Counted from the stretch's first letter, positions 9,441 to 17,111 are shown. The stretch is DNA of 64,000 nucleotides from Pseudomonas sp. L5B5 (GCF_020520285.1 NZ_CP084742.1:1798001-1862000); one strand, 5' to 3'. The notes: generated from the letters alone by a model not told the origin. Made by a program: numbers and translations.

Positions 9441-10553
9441 CTATGAACCAGGCAGGGCGCGCAGGTGGGCGGCCAGCAGGGCCTCGCTCTTGCCCTGGGA
9501 CAGGATCACGCTGGCCTCTGCTGCCTGCTGGGCCTGTTGCAGGCAGGAATCGGCGCGTTGCCGATCACCTTCGAGCAGGGCCACCAGGGCCTGGCAACGT
9601 GGCCGCAGCCAGGGCGTGTGCCAATCGACATCGGTGCCCATCGAAATATCTCTCAAGGCGCTGGGGTCGCGTTGCAGATAGGCGCGGCAGAACGCCAGTT
9701 CAAGACGCAACAGCTCGATGAGCACACTCATGCCGGTCAACTCTCCCGACCGGGCCTCGAGCAGCTCTTCCAGCTCCTGCTCCATCCGCAATAGCGCCGG
9801 CCAATCACCCTCTTCCTGCCGCGCAGCGAGCCGGTAGCCGAAAGCTACCAGCGGTTCGGGCATCGCGCTGCGGGCCAGCCACTCAAGATCGGCTTGCGGC
9901 AACTGCGGGCTGGGAACCCCGGCCACCGACAAGGCCAGCAGACGCGCCTGGGCCAGCTCCGGGCGCTGATCGTCACGATGAGCAAACCAGCCCAGCAGGA
10001 GCATGCCATCACTGGGCAGCACCCGCATGGACGGAATCAGGTTGCCCACACCCATCGCCAGGTTGACGATGGCAAAGGCCAGGAGCACGGCACCGAGCGT
10101 TCCCTGCCAGGCCAGCCCAAGCCCCAGGGCGACGCCTCCCACCAGCAGGTTCGACAGCGGGCCACAGAGCACCATCGCCATCCACTGGCCACGCAATGAC
10201 CGCTGCGCATTGCTTGCGGCAATGACATACCCACCCAGCCGTCGTCGCCTGGGCTGGGGCGACCAGCGTAGCCGCCAGCCGCGCCGCAGCACCTGGAACT
10301 CCAGCGCGGCAACGCGCACCAGCAGCACCGGCATGCCGCACCAGCGGGCGCCCAGGAAATGCCCGCCTTCATGCACCACCAGGCCAAGTATCCCCAGCAG
10401 CGTCGCCAGGAACATGGCCAGAAAGGGCTGCAACTGCGACTTGATGGAAAATCCCAGCAGCAAGGCGGGGATGCACCAGCCACTGAGCAGCACCAGGCCC
10501 TGCAGGATCGCCAGGAGTTTGTTCAAGGCCTTGAGCCACGTATTGCGATCCAT
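9441..10553 (-). CDS. M50-family (site-2 protease-like) membrane metalloprotease
   Basis: Predicted intramembrane zinc metalloprotease of 370 residues. The zinc motif HEGGH (LGLVVHEGGHFLGARW) sits at the end of an early transmembrane helix. Further hydrophobic segments follow with NLAMGVGNLIPSMRVLPSDGMLLL, which matches the second S2P motif (N-x-x-P-x-x-x-x-D-G). The C-terminal ~150 residues are soluble and helical, TPR-like. I chose the ATG at 10553; a TTG nine codons upstream is possible. The partner substrate is not adjacent. M50 proteins typically cleave membrane-bound anti-sigma factors or process peptides. Confidence 0.82.
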   Translation of the reverse strand: MDRNTWLKALNKLLAILQGLVLLSGWCIPALLLGFSIKSQLQPFLAMFLATLLGILGLVVHEGGHFLGARWCGMPVLLVRVAALEFQVLRRGWRLRWSPQPRRRRLGGYVIAASNAQRSLRGQWMAMVLCGPLSNLLVGGVALGLGLAWQGTLGAVLLAFAIVNLAMGVGNLIPSMRVLPSDGMLLLGWFAHRDDQRPELAQARLLALSVAGVPSPQLPQADLEWLARSAMPEPLVAFGYRLAARQEEGDWPALLRMEQELEELLEARSGELTGMSVLIELLRLELAFCRAYLQRDPSALRDISMGTDVDWHTPWLRPRCQALVALLEGDRQRADSCLQQAQQAAEASVILSQGKSEALLAAHLRALPGS

Positions 10554-10658
10554 TGCGCAGATTCCCGAGAGTGAAGCCAAGATCGATTGGGGCGCGCAGA
10601 CTGCCAGTTTTGACCCAGGAAACTCAAGCCGAGAACCTGCCCTTGCGATCCAGGCGCT

Positions 10659-11306
10659 TCACCGTGGCGACGGCGCCGCCTGCGGCCAGTGGCGAGCCAG
10701 GACCGCCGCCACCCGCGGTTCGCGCTCGATGCGTTCGAGCAGCGCCAGGAAATGCGGCTGGCTGCAGCGCAAGTGGGGCCTCGCGTCCCCCCAGCGGGAC
10801 ACCACGGCCGCCTGGATATCCAGGGCCCCCGGCGTGGTACCACTGAGGAAGGGCGTCGGGACGAACTGGCGAGCGAACAGCTCCCAGACGTGGTACAGGC
10901 GCTGCGAGGTCGCCTGGCGAACCCGTGCCTCGAGCGCCGGGTCGGCATCGCTCAGCCAGCGGGCCGGATAGTCGAGGATGCCAATGGCCGAGTAGCAGTT
11001 GGCCGCAATGTAGACCAGGCCACGAATGGCCTGGGCCCGTGCCATCGCCGGCACCGGCAGCAGGCCCGAAGCGGGAAACTCCAGGCCGAGGTGGATCAGG
11101 ATCGCCGCGCTTTCGGTGAGGATGCTGCCGTCGGGCAGTTGCAGGGCAGGAATCTGCACCAACGGGTTGAGGCGCTCCAGGGCAGCGCGCCCCGGGCTGT
11201 CCTCCCAGGGGGCGGCTTCGATGCAGCGATACGGTACCTGGCAGTACTCCAGCGCCATCTCGACCATGGCCGAGCCGGTGCCCTGGCTTCCATACAGGTG
11301 ATACAT
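10659..11306 (-). CDS. Glutathione S-transferase family protein
   Basis: A 215-residue GST. The N-terminal thioredoxin-like domain contains LNPLVQIPALQLPDGSILTESAAILIHL (cis-Pro and the ES glutathione contact). The C-terminal helical domain follows from about 85. The usual catalytic Ser/Tyr near the N-terminus could be Tyr5 or Ser7 (MYHLYGSQGTGSAMVEMALEY). It is cytoplasmic and detoxification-type. It lies 39 bp downstream of rtcA on the same strand and may receive read-through, but nothing suggests a role in RNA repair. Confidence 0.88.
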   Translation of the reverse strand: MYHLYGSQGTGSAMVEMALEYCQVPYRCIEAAPWEDSPGRAALERLNPLVQIPALQLPDGSILTESAAILIHLGLEFPASGLLPVPAMARAQAIRGLVYIAANCYSAIGILDYPARWLSDADPALEARVRQATSQRLYHVWELFARQFVPTPFLSGTTPGALDIQAAVVSRWGDARPHLRCSQPHFLALLERIEREPRVAAVLARHWPQAAPSPR

Positions 11307-11345
11307 GACGGCAACCTCCCGGGTGAGCGAAGCACTCTACGCCTG

Positions 11346-12374
11346 TCAGCCCAGGGAGTGGCACTCCACGTGCAACACCTGCTCGGCCAGCGACCGCGCC
11401 TCGAAGCGCACCGGCAGGAAGGCCTCGATCACCTGGATATTGCTCTGCAGATGATCGGTCATGCGGGGCGTGGTGAAGCTGCCACCACCGGCCAGGGCCA
11501 TGGGCAACAGCAGTTGATCGGCCAGGCATTCGGCCACTGCCGCACCGGACGCCAGCCACTCGCGGGCCTGGTCGATGGCACCGTCGGCGACGCTCTCGGC
11601 CCGCAGGCTGTTCTGGCCGATACCGCTGAACAGTTCGGTCAAGTGCTCGAAGACGAACTCCAGCAGCAACACATTGCCCGGGCCGTATTGTTCATCCAGC
11701 TGCACGGCGTGCAGGTTCTCCCGGGCCATGCCCAGGCGATCGAACACCCGCCGCAGTTCACGCTCGGCCACGTGCTCGGGCACGCCGGCACTCAGGGCCC
11801 AGGCCCGACGCCCGAGCAACGCGCCACGCTCGCATAGATGCAAGGGTTGCAGCGTCGAGGGCTGGACGAAGAGCTCCAGCTCGCCACCTCCGGCAGGGAC
11901 GAAGCCATGGCGCAACACCTGCAACTCCACCCGCGCCCCCATGCGCCGTAGCTGCGGCAGCCAGGCCTGCTGGAGGAAATCCGCCGGCGGCGCCAGGGGG
12001 TTGTGGGTGCCACCGCTGACGTTCACGCGACAGGGTTGCGCAGCCTTGAGCAAGGCCGGCAGCAAGGTCTGCAACACCAGGGTGCAGCTGCCGGCGGTGC
12101 CGATGGCGAAGCGGTAGTCGCCGCCACGGATCGGACCCGGCTCGAAGCTCAGGACCTGGGAGCCGAGCTCGGCACCCAAGGTCCTGGCGCCACAGACCTG
12201 GGCCGCCGCCTGCACCGCGGTCAGGTGCTGGCGCATCAATCCCGGGCGACTGCGCCGGGCCCGAATGTTGCTGATCCGCAAGCACTTGCCCGTCAGCATC
12301 GACAGGCTCAGGGCACTGCGCAGCACCTGGCCGCCGCCGATGGCGCCGTCCAGTTCGATTACATCCTGTTTCAT
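11346..12374 (-). CDS. rtcA: RNA 3'-terminal phosphate cyclase RtcA
   Basis: ATP-dependent enzyme converting RNA 3'-phosphate to 2',3'-cyclic phosphate via an adenylylated histidine. It is 342 residues, close to E. coli RtcA (about 338). It shows ELDGAIGGGQVLRSALSLSMLTGK at the N-terminus, RPGLMRQHLTAVQAA, GSCTLVLQTLLPALL and the C-terminal MTDHLQSNIQVIEAFLP, where the His is the expected nucleotidyl acceptor. The start ATG at 12374 has AAGGA just upstream. Last gene of the rsr-Y RNA-rtcB-HEAT-unknown-rlaP-rtcA operon, with 8 bp to the preceding gene. Confidence 0.96.
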   Translation of the reverse strand: MKQDVIELDGAIGGGQVLRSALSLSMLTGKCLRISNIRARRSRPGLMRQHLTAVQAAAQVCGARTLGAELGSQVLSFEPGPIRGGDYRFAIGTAGSCTLVLQTLLPALLKAAQPCRVNVSGGTHNPLAPPADFLQQAWLPQLRRMGARVELQVLRHGFVPAGGGELELFVQPSTLQPLHLCERGALLGRRAWALSAGVPEHVAERELRRVFDRLGMARENLHAVQLDEQYGPGNVLLLEFVFEHLTELFSGIGQNSLRAESVADGAIDQAREWLASGAAVAECLADQLLLPMALAGGGSFTTPRMTDHLQSNIQVIEAFLPVRFEARSLAEQVLHVECHSLG

Positions 12375-12382
12375 CACATTCC

Positions 12383-13171
12383 TTAAGCGTAGTGCCGGAC
12401 GGTGTCTCTCAAGTAGGCGTCCAGCAGGGCATTGTCTTCATGGGTGCGCAAAAGCTTCGGCACCGGGCGTTCCAGTTCGGCGGCGATGAAGTGGTGCAGC
12501 ACCTGGCGCCGGGGACCATGGGTGGATTCAATGGCATGGCGCTTCAAGTCCAGCAGCTCATCCACCTCGTCCAGCAAGCGCCGGTCATCGACGGTCTTCA
12601 GCAGCTCTGCGAAAGTCATGGGCGGTCGGCCACGGCCCTGGTCGATCCAGCGCACCGCCAGCAACGGACGCAGCACATAGCAGTACTTCTTGAACCGCAC
12701 GCTGTCGCCCTGGAGAAAGTCGCGGAAATTCTTCCTGGCCATCGACAGATAATGATTGCGCGCAGCCGGCGGGCTGTAGAAAGCCTCCGCCAGCTCACGC
12801 AGGCGCGCGGCGGCGGCAGGTTCGCTGCGGTACACCAGGGGCGAGTCCAGCCATTCCAGCAGGGTCGGGTTGGACTTGCGCAACAGCCCCAGGGTCTTGC
12901 GCAACTCCCAGCCACTGACATCCAGCTCATCGTCCAGGGGTCGTTCGATCACATCGCGGGCGGCATCCACCTGGATGAACCATTCGGGTTTCTCCACATA
13001 AACGAAGCGCACGTCGTAGTCGCTGTCGGTGGAGGCGAAACCCCAGGCCCGACTGCCGGACTCACAGGCGTACAGCACCTGCACATTGCGCTCGCGCTCG
13101 ATCCGCGCCAGCTCGGCCAGAACCCGTTCGCGCATGGCGTCGTCCAGGGGGTGAAGCTCTAGGTGTTCCAT
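12383..13171 (-). CDS. rlaP: RlaP-like DNA polymerase-beta superfamily nucleotidyltransferase (RNA-repair associated)
   Basis: A 262-residue nucleotidyltransferase. The catalytic motif GSRAWGFASTDSDYDVRFVYV (G-S-x9-D-x-D) is at about 41-58, followed by a helical C-terminal part with KNFRDFLQGDSVRFKKYCYVLRPLLAVRW. This matches the family called RlaP (RNA repair pathway polymerase-beta), predicted to add nucleotides to damaged RNA ends. I assign it from recall of the family and from its position between rtcB and rtcA. It is separated from the next gene by only 8 bp. Substrate and added nucleotide are untested as far as I know. Confidence 0.85.
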   Translation of the reverse strand: MEHLELHPLDDAMRERVLAELARIERERNVQVLYACESGSRAWGFASTDSDYDVRFVYVEKPEWFIQVDAARDVIERPLDDELDVSGWELRKTLGLLRKSNPTLLEWLDSPLVYRSEPAAAARLRELAEAFYSPPAARNHYLSMARKNFRDFLQGDSVRFKKYCYVLRPLLAVRWIDQGRGRPPMTFAELLKTVDDRRLLDEVDELLDLKRHAIESTHGPRRQVLHHFIAAELERPVPKLLRTHEDNALLDAYLRDTVRHYA

Positions 13172-13186
13172 GATCCTGTTCCTTGT

Positions 13187-13831
13187 TCAATCCGTGGCGC
13201 TGGCGGCCAGCACACTCAGGGTGCGGCGCTCGGGGTTCCACACCGTCAGGCACCACACGCCCCACCACTCCAGGCCTGCGTCGAAATACTCACTCCAGGG
13301 CAGCCAGTGCGGGCCGACTTCCGGCTCCAGCCACTCCAGTTCCAGGTTGCCCACCCAGTCGATGACCTGCGGCTGCTCGCCGGGATCGAGCCCCAGCACC
13401 TGCAGCCACTGGCCAAACACCAGCCGAGCCTGCTCGACGCCACCTGGGAACTCCGGCCCGTATGGCGGATCGTAGAACGCCCGGTACAAGGCCCAGTCCT
13501 GCTGCTCCAGGCTCTCGCAAGCCAGCTGTCGAACCTGTTGCTGGCTGAGCAGTTTCGGCACCGCCCGCCCTGCATCCCAGCGCAGTTGCGGTTCGACGAC
13601 GTCGGCGTAACGCGGGTCCTGGCGCAGTTTCTCCCACCGCTCGCGATACTCGGCCAGCAAATGCAGATAGAGGTGCTGCAAGCCCTGACGGTGCAGTGCT
13701 TCATCCACCACAGCCGCCGGTTCGACCGCCAGCACCACGAACTCGAAGACGCAGGACACTTCCTTCAGTTGCCGGCGCAGCGTGCGGCAGTGTTCATCTT
13801 CGATCCGGGTCAACAGGGGTAGCGGTTGCAT
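13187..13831 (-). CDS. Unknown protein of the RNA-repair operon
   Basis: A 214-residue acidic protein rich in Trp, Leu and Glu, with no motif I recognise. The N-terminal half is helical (TLRRQLKEVSCVFEFVVLAVEPAAVVDEALHRQ). The C-terminal half carries many aromatics (WVGNLELEWLEPEVGPHWLPWSEYFDAGLEWWGVWCLTVW). There is no signal peptide or transmembrane helix. I placed the start at ATG 13831, which has a GAG-rich site 5-10 nt upstream; the ATG five codons earlier contains that site. It lies 18 bp downstream of the HEAT-repeat gene and 15 bp upstream of rlaP, so co-transcription with the RNA-repair genes is clear. A role in RNA binding or repair is inference from position. Confidence 0.65.
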   Translation of the reverse strand: MQPLPLLTRIEDEHCRTLRRQLKEVSCVFEFVVLAVEPAAVVDEALHRQGLQHLYLHLLAEYRERWEKLRQDPRYADVVEPQLRWDAGRAVPKLLSQQQVRQLACESLEQQDWALYRAFYDPPYGPEFPGGVEQARLVFGQWLQVLGLDPGEQPQVIDWVGNLELEWLEPEVGPHWLPWSEYFDAGLEWWGVWCLTVWNPERRTLSVLAASATD

Positions 13832-13849
13832 AAGGTCTCTCTCCATCTT

Positions 13850-15193
13850 TCAAAGCAGGCGCTTGACTGAACCTGCGGGTAATTCACCGGCCGCCTCCAT
13901 TGCCTGCAAACGCTGCACGATGGCTTCGCGCAGGGGCTTGGGCGTTATCGGGTCGAACAGCCCGTAGCGGCCATCGCACCAGCGCACCAGGATCTCGCGC
14001 CAATAGGCGGCTTCGCTGCCGCCCTGCCCCAGCCGCCACAGCAGGTATTCCAGCTGGCGCCAGCCCGGCTTGAGTGCCAGCAACGCCCAGCGACGGGCCT
14101 TGGGCAGCTCATGCCAGTGCTGGTCGAGGCGTTGCTCCAGGGCTTCGTCGAACACCGCCCAGGGCTGCTGGCGCAGCAGGCTCAGGGCACACTCGAAGAC
14201 CTTGTCCGAGCTATCGTCCAGTGCCACCAGTTGCTGGGCCAGGCCGCGCTCGCCCAGGGCTTGCAGGGCCAGCAGGCGCACGCTCGGTGCCGGTGAGGCC
14301 AGGGCCTGCTGCAGCATGGCGTCGGCCCGTGGTTCCTGCAGTTCCCTGACCAACCCCAGAAGGCCCAGCCACTGGCGCTTGTTGCCCGGGGCCGGCTGCT
14401 GCAAGCGAGCCAGCAGCACGTCGAGCGGGTCCAGTCCATGGCGCGGCGCGGCCCAATGGGCCAGGCAGCGCAAGGCGCCCGAAGGATCGAGCAGGGCCTG
14501 GCGCAGATACTCCCGCGGGTCGGCCAGCAACGGCAGCAGCAGGCGCAGGGCCTTGACCCGCACACTGGCACCGCAGCTGCGCATCACCTCTTCGAGCAAA
14601 GGCACCGCCTGCTCGCCAGGCAACTGGGCGCAGGCATCCACCGCCATCTGCCGCACGCTGACCTCGGGGTGCCGCAATGCCAGGGCCAGCAGCGCCGGCC
14701 GGTCCTCGACCCCCTTGAGCAACAGCTCGAAGACAAAGCGCGCGGCCTTGCCCCGACAACGGCCAAAGGCGCCTTGCACCTGGTCGCGCACCTGGGCCAG
14801 TTGCAACACGGCGGTAGCCCGTTCCAGGGTCGCGCCGTGGTCGGCCCGCTGCTTGCCGGCCAGGGCCAGCAGCGGTGCCAGGGTCTGCAGCAGCAGCCCG
14901 GCGTGCTCCGGCGCCCAGTAGGCCTCGACCGCCGCAGCCGCCTCCTGGCGGACCTGAGGCACCCAGTCGTTGAGGCGTTCGAGCAAGGCCGCCAGGGCGC
15001 TTGCCGAAGGGTGCGCGGCCAGGCCGCGCACTGCCGCCTGACGCACGAAGCCGTTGCCGAAGCGGCTCAGTTCCAGCCAGGCGCTGTGCCTGTCCAGTTC
15101 GTCCATCACCTCCCGCACGCGACGGGCTTCGTAATCGCTCAGCTGGTAATGCCAGCCGGGCGGGACCGGTATCAAGGCTTCCATGTCGTGCAT
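13850..15193 (-). CDS. HEAT-repeat protein of the RNA-repair operon
   Basis: A 447-residue protein built almost entirely from helical HEAT-type repeats, for example VRQAAVRGLAAHPSASALAALLERL, VRQMAVDACAQLP and VRLLALQALGERGLAQQL. Such solenoids act as scaffolds and have no active site of their own. The start at 15193 has AAAGGGG 7 nt upstream. It lies 4 bp downstream of rtcB, indicating tight translational coupling, and 18 bp upstream of the unknown 214-residue gene. A scaffold joining RtcB, RNA and accessory enzymes is a reasonable hypothesis, not shown by sequence. Confidence 0.8.
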   Translation of the reverse strand: MHDMEALIPVPPGWHYQLSDYEARRVREVMDELDRHSAWLELSRFGNGFVRQAAVRGLAAHPSASALAALLERLNDWVPQVRQEAAAAVEAYWAPEHAGLLLQTLAPLLALAGKQRADHGATLERATAVLQLAQVRDQVQGAFGRCRGKAARFVFELLLKGVEDRPALLALALRHPEVSVRQMAVDACAQLPGEQAVPLLEEVMRSCGASVRVKALRLLLPLLADPREYLRQALLDPSGALRCLAHWAAPRHGLDPLDVLLARLQQPAPGNKRQWLGLLGLVRELQEPRADAMLQQALASPAPSVRLLALQALGERGLAQQLVALDDSSDKVFECALSLLRQQPWAVFDEALEQRLDQHWHELPKARRWALLALKPGWRQLEYLLWRLGQGGSEAAYWREILVRWCDGRYGLFDPITPKPLREAIVQRLQAMEAAGELPAGSVKRLL

Positions 15194-15197
15194 TTTT

Positions 15198-16424
15198 CTA
15201 CCCCTTTACGCACACCACCTGACGCAGCGTATGCAGTACTTCCACCAGCTCACGCTGGGCGTCCATCACTTGATCGATGTCCTTGTAGGCCATCGGGATC
15301 TCGTCGATCACGTTTTCATCCTTGCGGCACTCCACATGGGCGGTCGCGCGGATCTGGTCGGCCAGGGTGAAGGTATTCTTGGCCTTGGTCCGGCTCATGG
15401 TACGACCGGCACCGTGGCTGCAGGAGCAGAACGCCTCCTCGTTACCCAATCCACGGACGATGAAGCTCTTGGCTCCCATCGACCCGGGAATGATCCCCAG
15501 CTCGCCCTTCTTCGCCGACACCGCGCCCTTGCGGGTCACCAGCACCTCTTCACCGAAGTGGCGTTCCTTCTGTACATAGTTGTGGTGGCAGTTCACCGCT
15601 TCCAGCGCCACCTCGAAGGGCTTGCTGATCACTTTGCGAGTGGCCTGGATCACCAGCTGCATCATCAACTCGCGGTTCTGCCGGGCAAAATCCTGGGCCC
15701 AGGCTACCGCCTGGACGTAGTCGTCGAAGTGCTGGCTGCCTTCCTCGAAATAGGCCAGGTCACGATCCGGCAGGTTGGCGATATGCTGGCGCATATCCGC
15801 TTGTGCCAGGTTGATGAACAGGTTGCCGATGGCATTACCCACGCCACGGGAACCGCTGTGGAGCATGAACCAGACCCGGTTGGCCTCATCCAGGCAAACC
15901 TCGATGAAGTGGTTACCCCCGCCGAGCGTTCCCAGGTGCTGCCGGTTGTTGCTGTTGGCCAGGGCCGGGTACTTATCGGTGATCGCCTTGAAGCGCGGAT
16001 GCAGCGCCGCCCAGGCCTGGTCGGCCTGCTGCGGGATATCGCCCCAGGAACCCTTGTCGCGACCGCTACGGGGCGAAGTACGACCGTGGGGCACCGCCTG
16101 CTCGATGGCGCTACGCAGTCCGGCCAGGTTATCCGGCAGGTCGGCCGCGGTCAGCGAGGTACGGGCGGCGATCATTCCGCAACCGATATCCACCCCGACC
16201 GCCGCCGGGATGATCGCACCTACGGTCGGGATCACGCTCCCGATGGTCGATCCCTTGCCCAGGTGGACATCGGGCATCACGGCCAGGTGCTTGAAGATGA
16301 AAGGCATCTTCGCGGTGTTCATCAATTGCTGGCGCGCTTCGTTTTCCACGGGCACGCCCTGGGTCCACATCTTGATCGGCTTGCCGTTGGCAACTTCCAG
16401 CAATTGGTAGGTCTTGGTTTCCAT
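15198..16424 (-). CDS. rtcB: RNA-splicing ligase RtcB
   Basis: GTP- and Mn-dependent ligase joining RNA 2',3'-cyclic phosphate or 3'-phosphate ends to 5'-OH ends. It is 408 residues, as in E. coli. Signature elements in order are PDVHLGKGSTIGSV, GVDIGCGMIAAR (metal Cys), LGGGNHFIEV, HSGSRGVGN, NCHHNY and CSHGAGRTMSR, the histidine that receives GMP. The start ATG (METKTYQLL) follows the Y-RNA array by about 117 nt. The partner Rsr and five Y-like RNAs lie upstream and the cyclase RtcA closes the operon. This is the full Ro-Y RNA-Rtc arrangement, expanded by three accessory genes. Confidence 0.97.
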   Translation of the reverse strand: METKTYQLLEVANGKPIKMWTQGVPVENEARQQLMNTAKMPFIFKHLAVMPDVHLGKGSTIGSVIPTVGAIIPAAVGVDIGCGMIAARTSLTAADLPDNLAGLRSAIEQAVPHGRTSPRSGRDKGSWGDIPQQADQAWAALHPRFKAITDKYPALANSNNRQHLGTLGGGNHFIEVCLDEANRVWFMLHSGSRGVGNAIGNLFINLAQADMRQHIANLPDRDLAYFEEGSQHFDDYVQAVAWAQDFARQNRELMMQLVIQATRKVISKPFEVALEAVNCHHNYVQKERHFGEEVLVTRKGAVSAKKGELGIIPGSMGAKSFIVRGLGNEEAFCSCSHGAGRTMSRTKAKNTFTLADQIRATAHVECRKDENVIDEIPMAYKDIDQVMDAQRELVEVLHTLRQVVCVKG

Positions 16425-16541
16425 AATCTCGACTCTTTCTTCCTGTGGCCCCTATCGTGGCCTTGTTGTATCGGCAGCGCGCCAGCTCATTGGAGTCCTG
16501 CGCCTGCTGCTAACGAGGTAGCCGGTCATCCGGCATGCAAC
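16425..16541 (-). other. Untranslated stretch between last Y-like RNA and rtcB
   Basis: 117 nt with two small hairpins: GCCGG-ATGA-CCGGC (about 16520-16533) just after the last Y-like module, and GGCC-N8-GGCC closer to rtcB. No U-tract follows either, so they look like processing or stability elements rather than terminators. The rtcB ribosome site is weak (AGGAAGAAAGAG, far upstream). Confidence 0.35.
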
Positions 16542-16654
16542 GGCGACAACGGGAGGTGGAACATGCAGCGCGCTCTGCCACTGAGCTAGCCCCTTGCGGT
16601 TGGCGGGAATCGAACCCGCGACCACGCTGTTCTGTAGTTCCACCGGCATTCGCC
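16542..16654 (-). ncRNA. yrlA: Y RNA-like module 1 with permuted tRNA-like domain (YrlA type)
   Basis: 113-nt RNA. The outer Ro-type stem is GGCGA/UCGCC, then the conserved AAUGCC strand faces CCCGUUG, then an 8-bp stem GGUGGAAC/GUUCCACC and the shared UACA. The distal part is a circularly permuted tRNA: a linking stem CAGCG/CGCUG, a T-arm GCGGG-UUCGAUU-CCCGC, an acceptor-like segment capped by GCAA, then a canonical D-arm UAGCUCAGUGGCAGAGC. There is no anticodon arm and no CCA end. This fits bacterial Y RNAs (YrlA), which mimic tRNA and bind Rsr. Nearest to rtcB. Confidence 0.85.
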
Positions 16655-16682
16655 GGGTCAATCGGTGCAGGCCGGGCCTGCG

Positions 16683-16790
16683 GGCAGCGACAAGGGAACA
16701 GGCACATTTGCTCTACCAGCTGAGCTACAGCCTTGCGGCTGGCGGGGTTCGAACCCGCGACACCATGTAGTACCCGTGGCATTCGCTGCC
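16683..16790 (-). ncRNA. Y RNA-like module 2 with permuted tRNA-like domain (YrlA type)
   Basis: 108-nt RNA with the same plan as module 1. The outer stem GGCAGCGA/UCGCUGCC is a perfect 8 bp, followed by AUGCC facing CCCUUG and an inner stem ACGGGUAC/GUGCCUGU with two G-U pairs. The T-arm is GCGGG-UUCGAAC-CCCGC, the acceptor-like helix AGCC/GGCU is closed by a GCAA tetraloop, and the D-arm is GUAGCUCAGCUGGUAGAGC. Sequence changes against module 1 preserve pairing in both stems, so it is a conserved fold and not a simple copy. A short hairpin GCAGG-CCCGG-CCUGC separates it from module 1. Confidence 0.85.
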
Positions 16791-16815
16791 ATCCCGCCGA
16801 GGCGGGGGAAAAGCG

Positions 16816-16945
16816 GCGACGACAAGAAGTCGATGAAACGATGCACTCGTGTTCTGGCGGTTGAACCACGGCGCCGTTTTCCAGCACCGGCGGGATTCGC
16901 ACCCGCATCTCGAGCCTTGGATGTAGTTCCATCAGCATTCGTCGC
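16816..16945 (-). ncRNA. Y RNA-like module 3 with divergent tRNA-like domain
   Basis: 130-nt RNA. Outer stem GCGACGA/UCGUCGC, AUGCU facing UUCUUG, inner stem GAUGGAAC/GUUUCAUC, shared UACAUCC. The distal domain keeps permuted tRNA order but has drifted: T-arm GCGGG-UGCGAAU-CCCGC (G in place of the second loop U), a 7-bp acceptor-like helix GGUGCUG/CGGCGCC with a GAAAA loop, and a D-arm-like GUUC-N8-GAAC without the usual GG. A 5-bp GCUCG/CGAGU helix links it to the stem. The full-length 7-bp acceptor is longer than in modules 1 and 2. Confidence 0.75.
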
Positions 16946-16964
16946 AAAAAACACAAAAAAAGGT

Positions 16965-17040
16965 GGCACGACAAAAAAAGTGACTGATAGCCGGAATCGA
17001 ACCGGCAAGACCAGGATGTACAGCCACTGGCATTCGTGCC
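16965..17040 (-). ncRNA. Y RNA-like module 4, T-arm only, doubling as an intrinsic terminator
   Basis: 76-nt RNA. Outer stem GGCACGA/UCGUGCC, AUGCC facing a U7G strand, inner stem AGUGGCUG/CAGUCACU, UACAUCC, then a single perfect T-arm hairpin GCCGG-UUCGAUU-CCGGC. Acceptor and D-arm elements are absent. The outer stem is followed by ACC, then U7, GUG and U6, so the whole module has intrinsic-terminator form. It may set how many transcripts continue to module 3 and rtcB. Confidence 0.72.
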
Positions 17041-17046
17041 TTCACG

Positions 17047-17104
17047 GGCCCTGACAAGAGGTGCTGAGACGTCGTTGGATGTAGTCACAGCGGCATTCAG
17101 GGCC
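17047..17104 (-). ncRNA. Y RNA-like module 5, bare Ro-binding stem without effector domain
   Basis: 58-nt RNA. Outer stem GGCCCUGA/UCAGGGCC (perfect 8 bp), conserved AUGCC facing ACCUCUUG, inner stem GCUGUGAC/GUCUCAGC (one U-U), then UACAUCCAAC closes a small loop. Nothing tRNA-like remains. It shares all stem landmarks with the other modules, which identifies it as the minimal member. First in transcription order after rsr, separated from module 4 by 6 nt. Confidence 0.7.
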
Positions 17105-17111
17105 AATGATC

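Noticed and set aside
16561..16770. Two tRNA genes suggested by canonical T- and D-arms
   Set aside because: The T-arm precedes the D-arm, the acceptor helix is closed by GCAA, there is no anticodon arm and no CCA end. They are permuted tRNA-like domains within Y RNA-like modules.
16510..17106. Overlapping reading frames of about 60-200 codons across the Y RNA array
   Set aside because: The region is explained by five paired RNAs with compensatory changes. The frames have no ribosome sites or family features.
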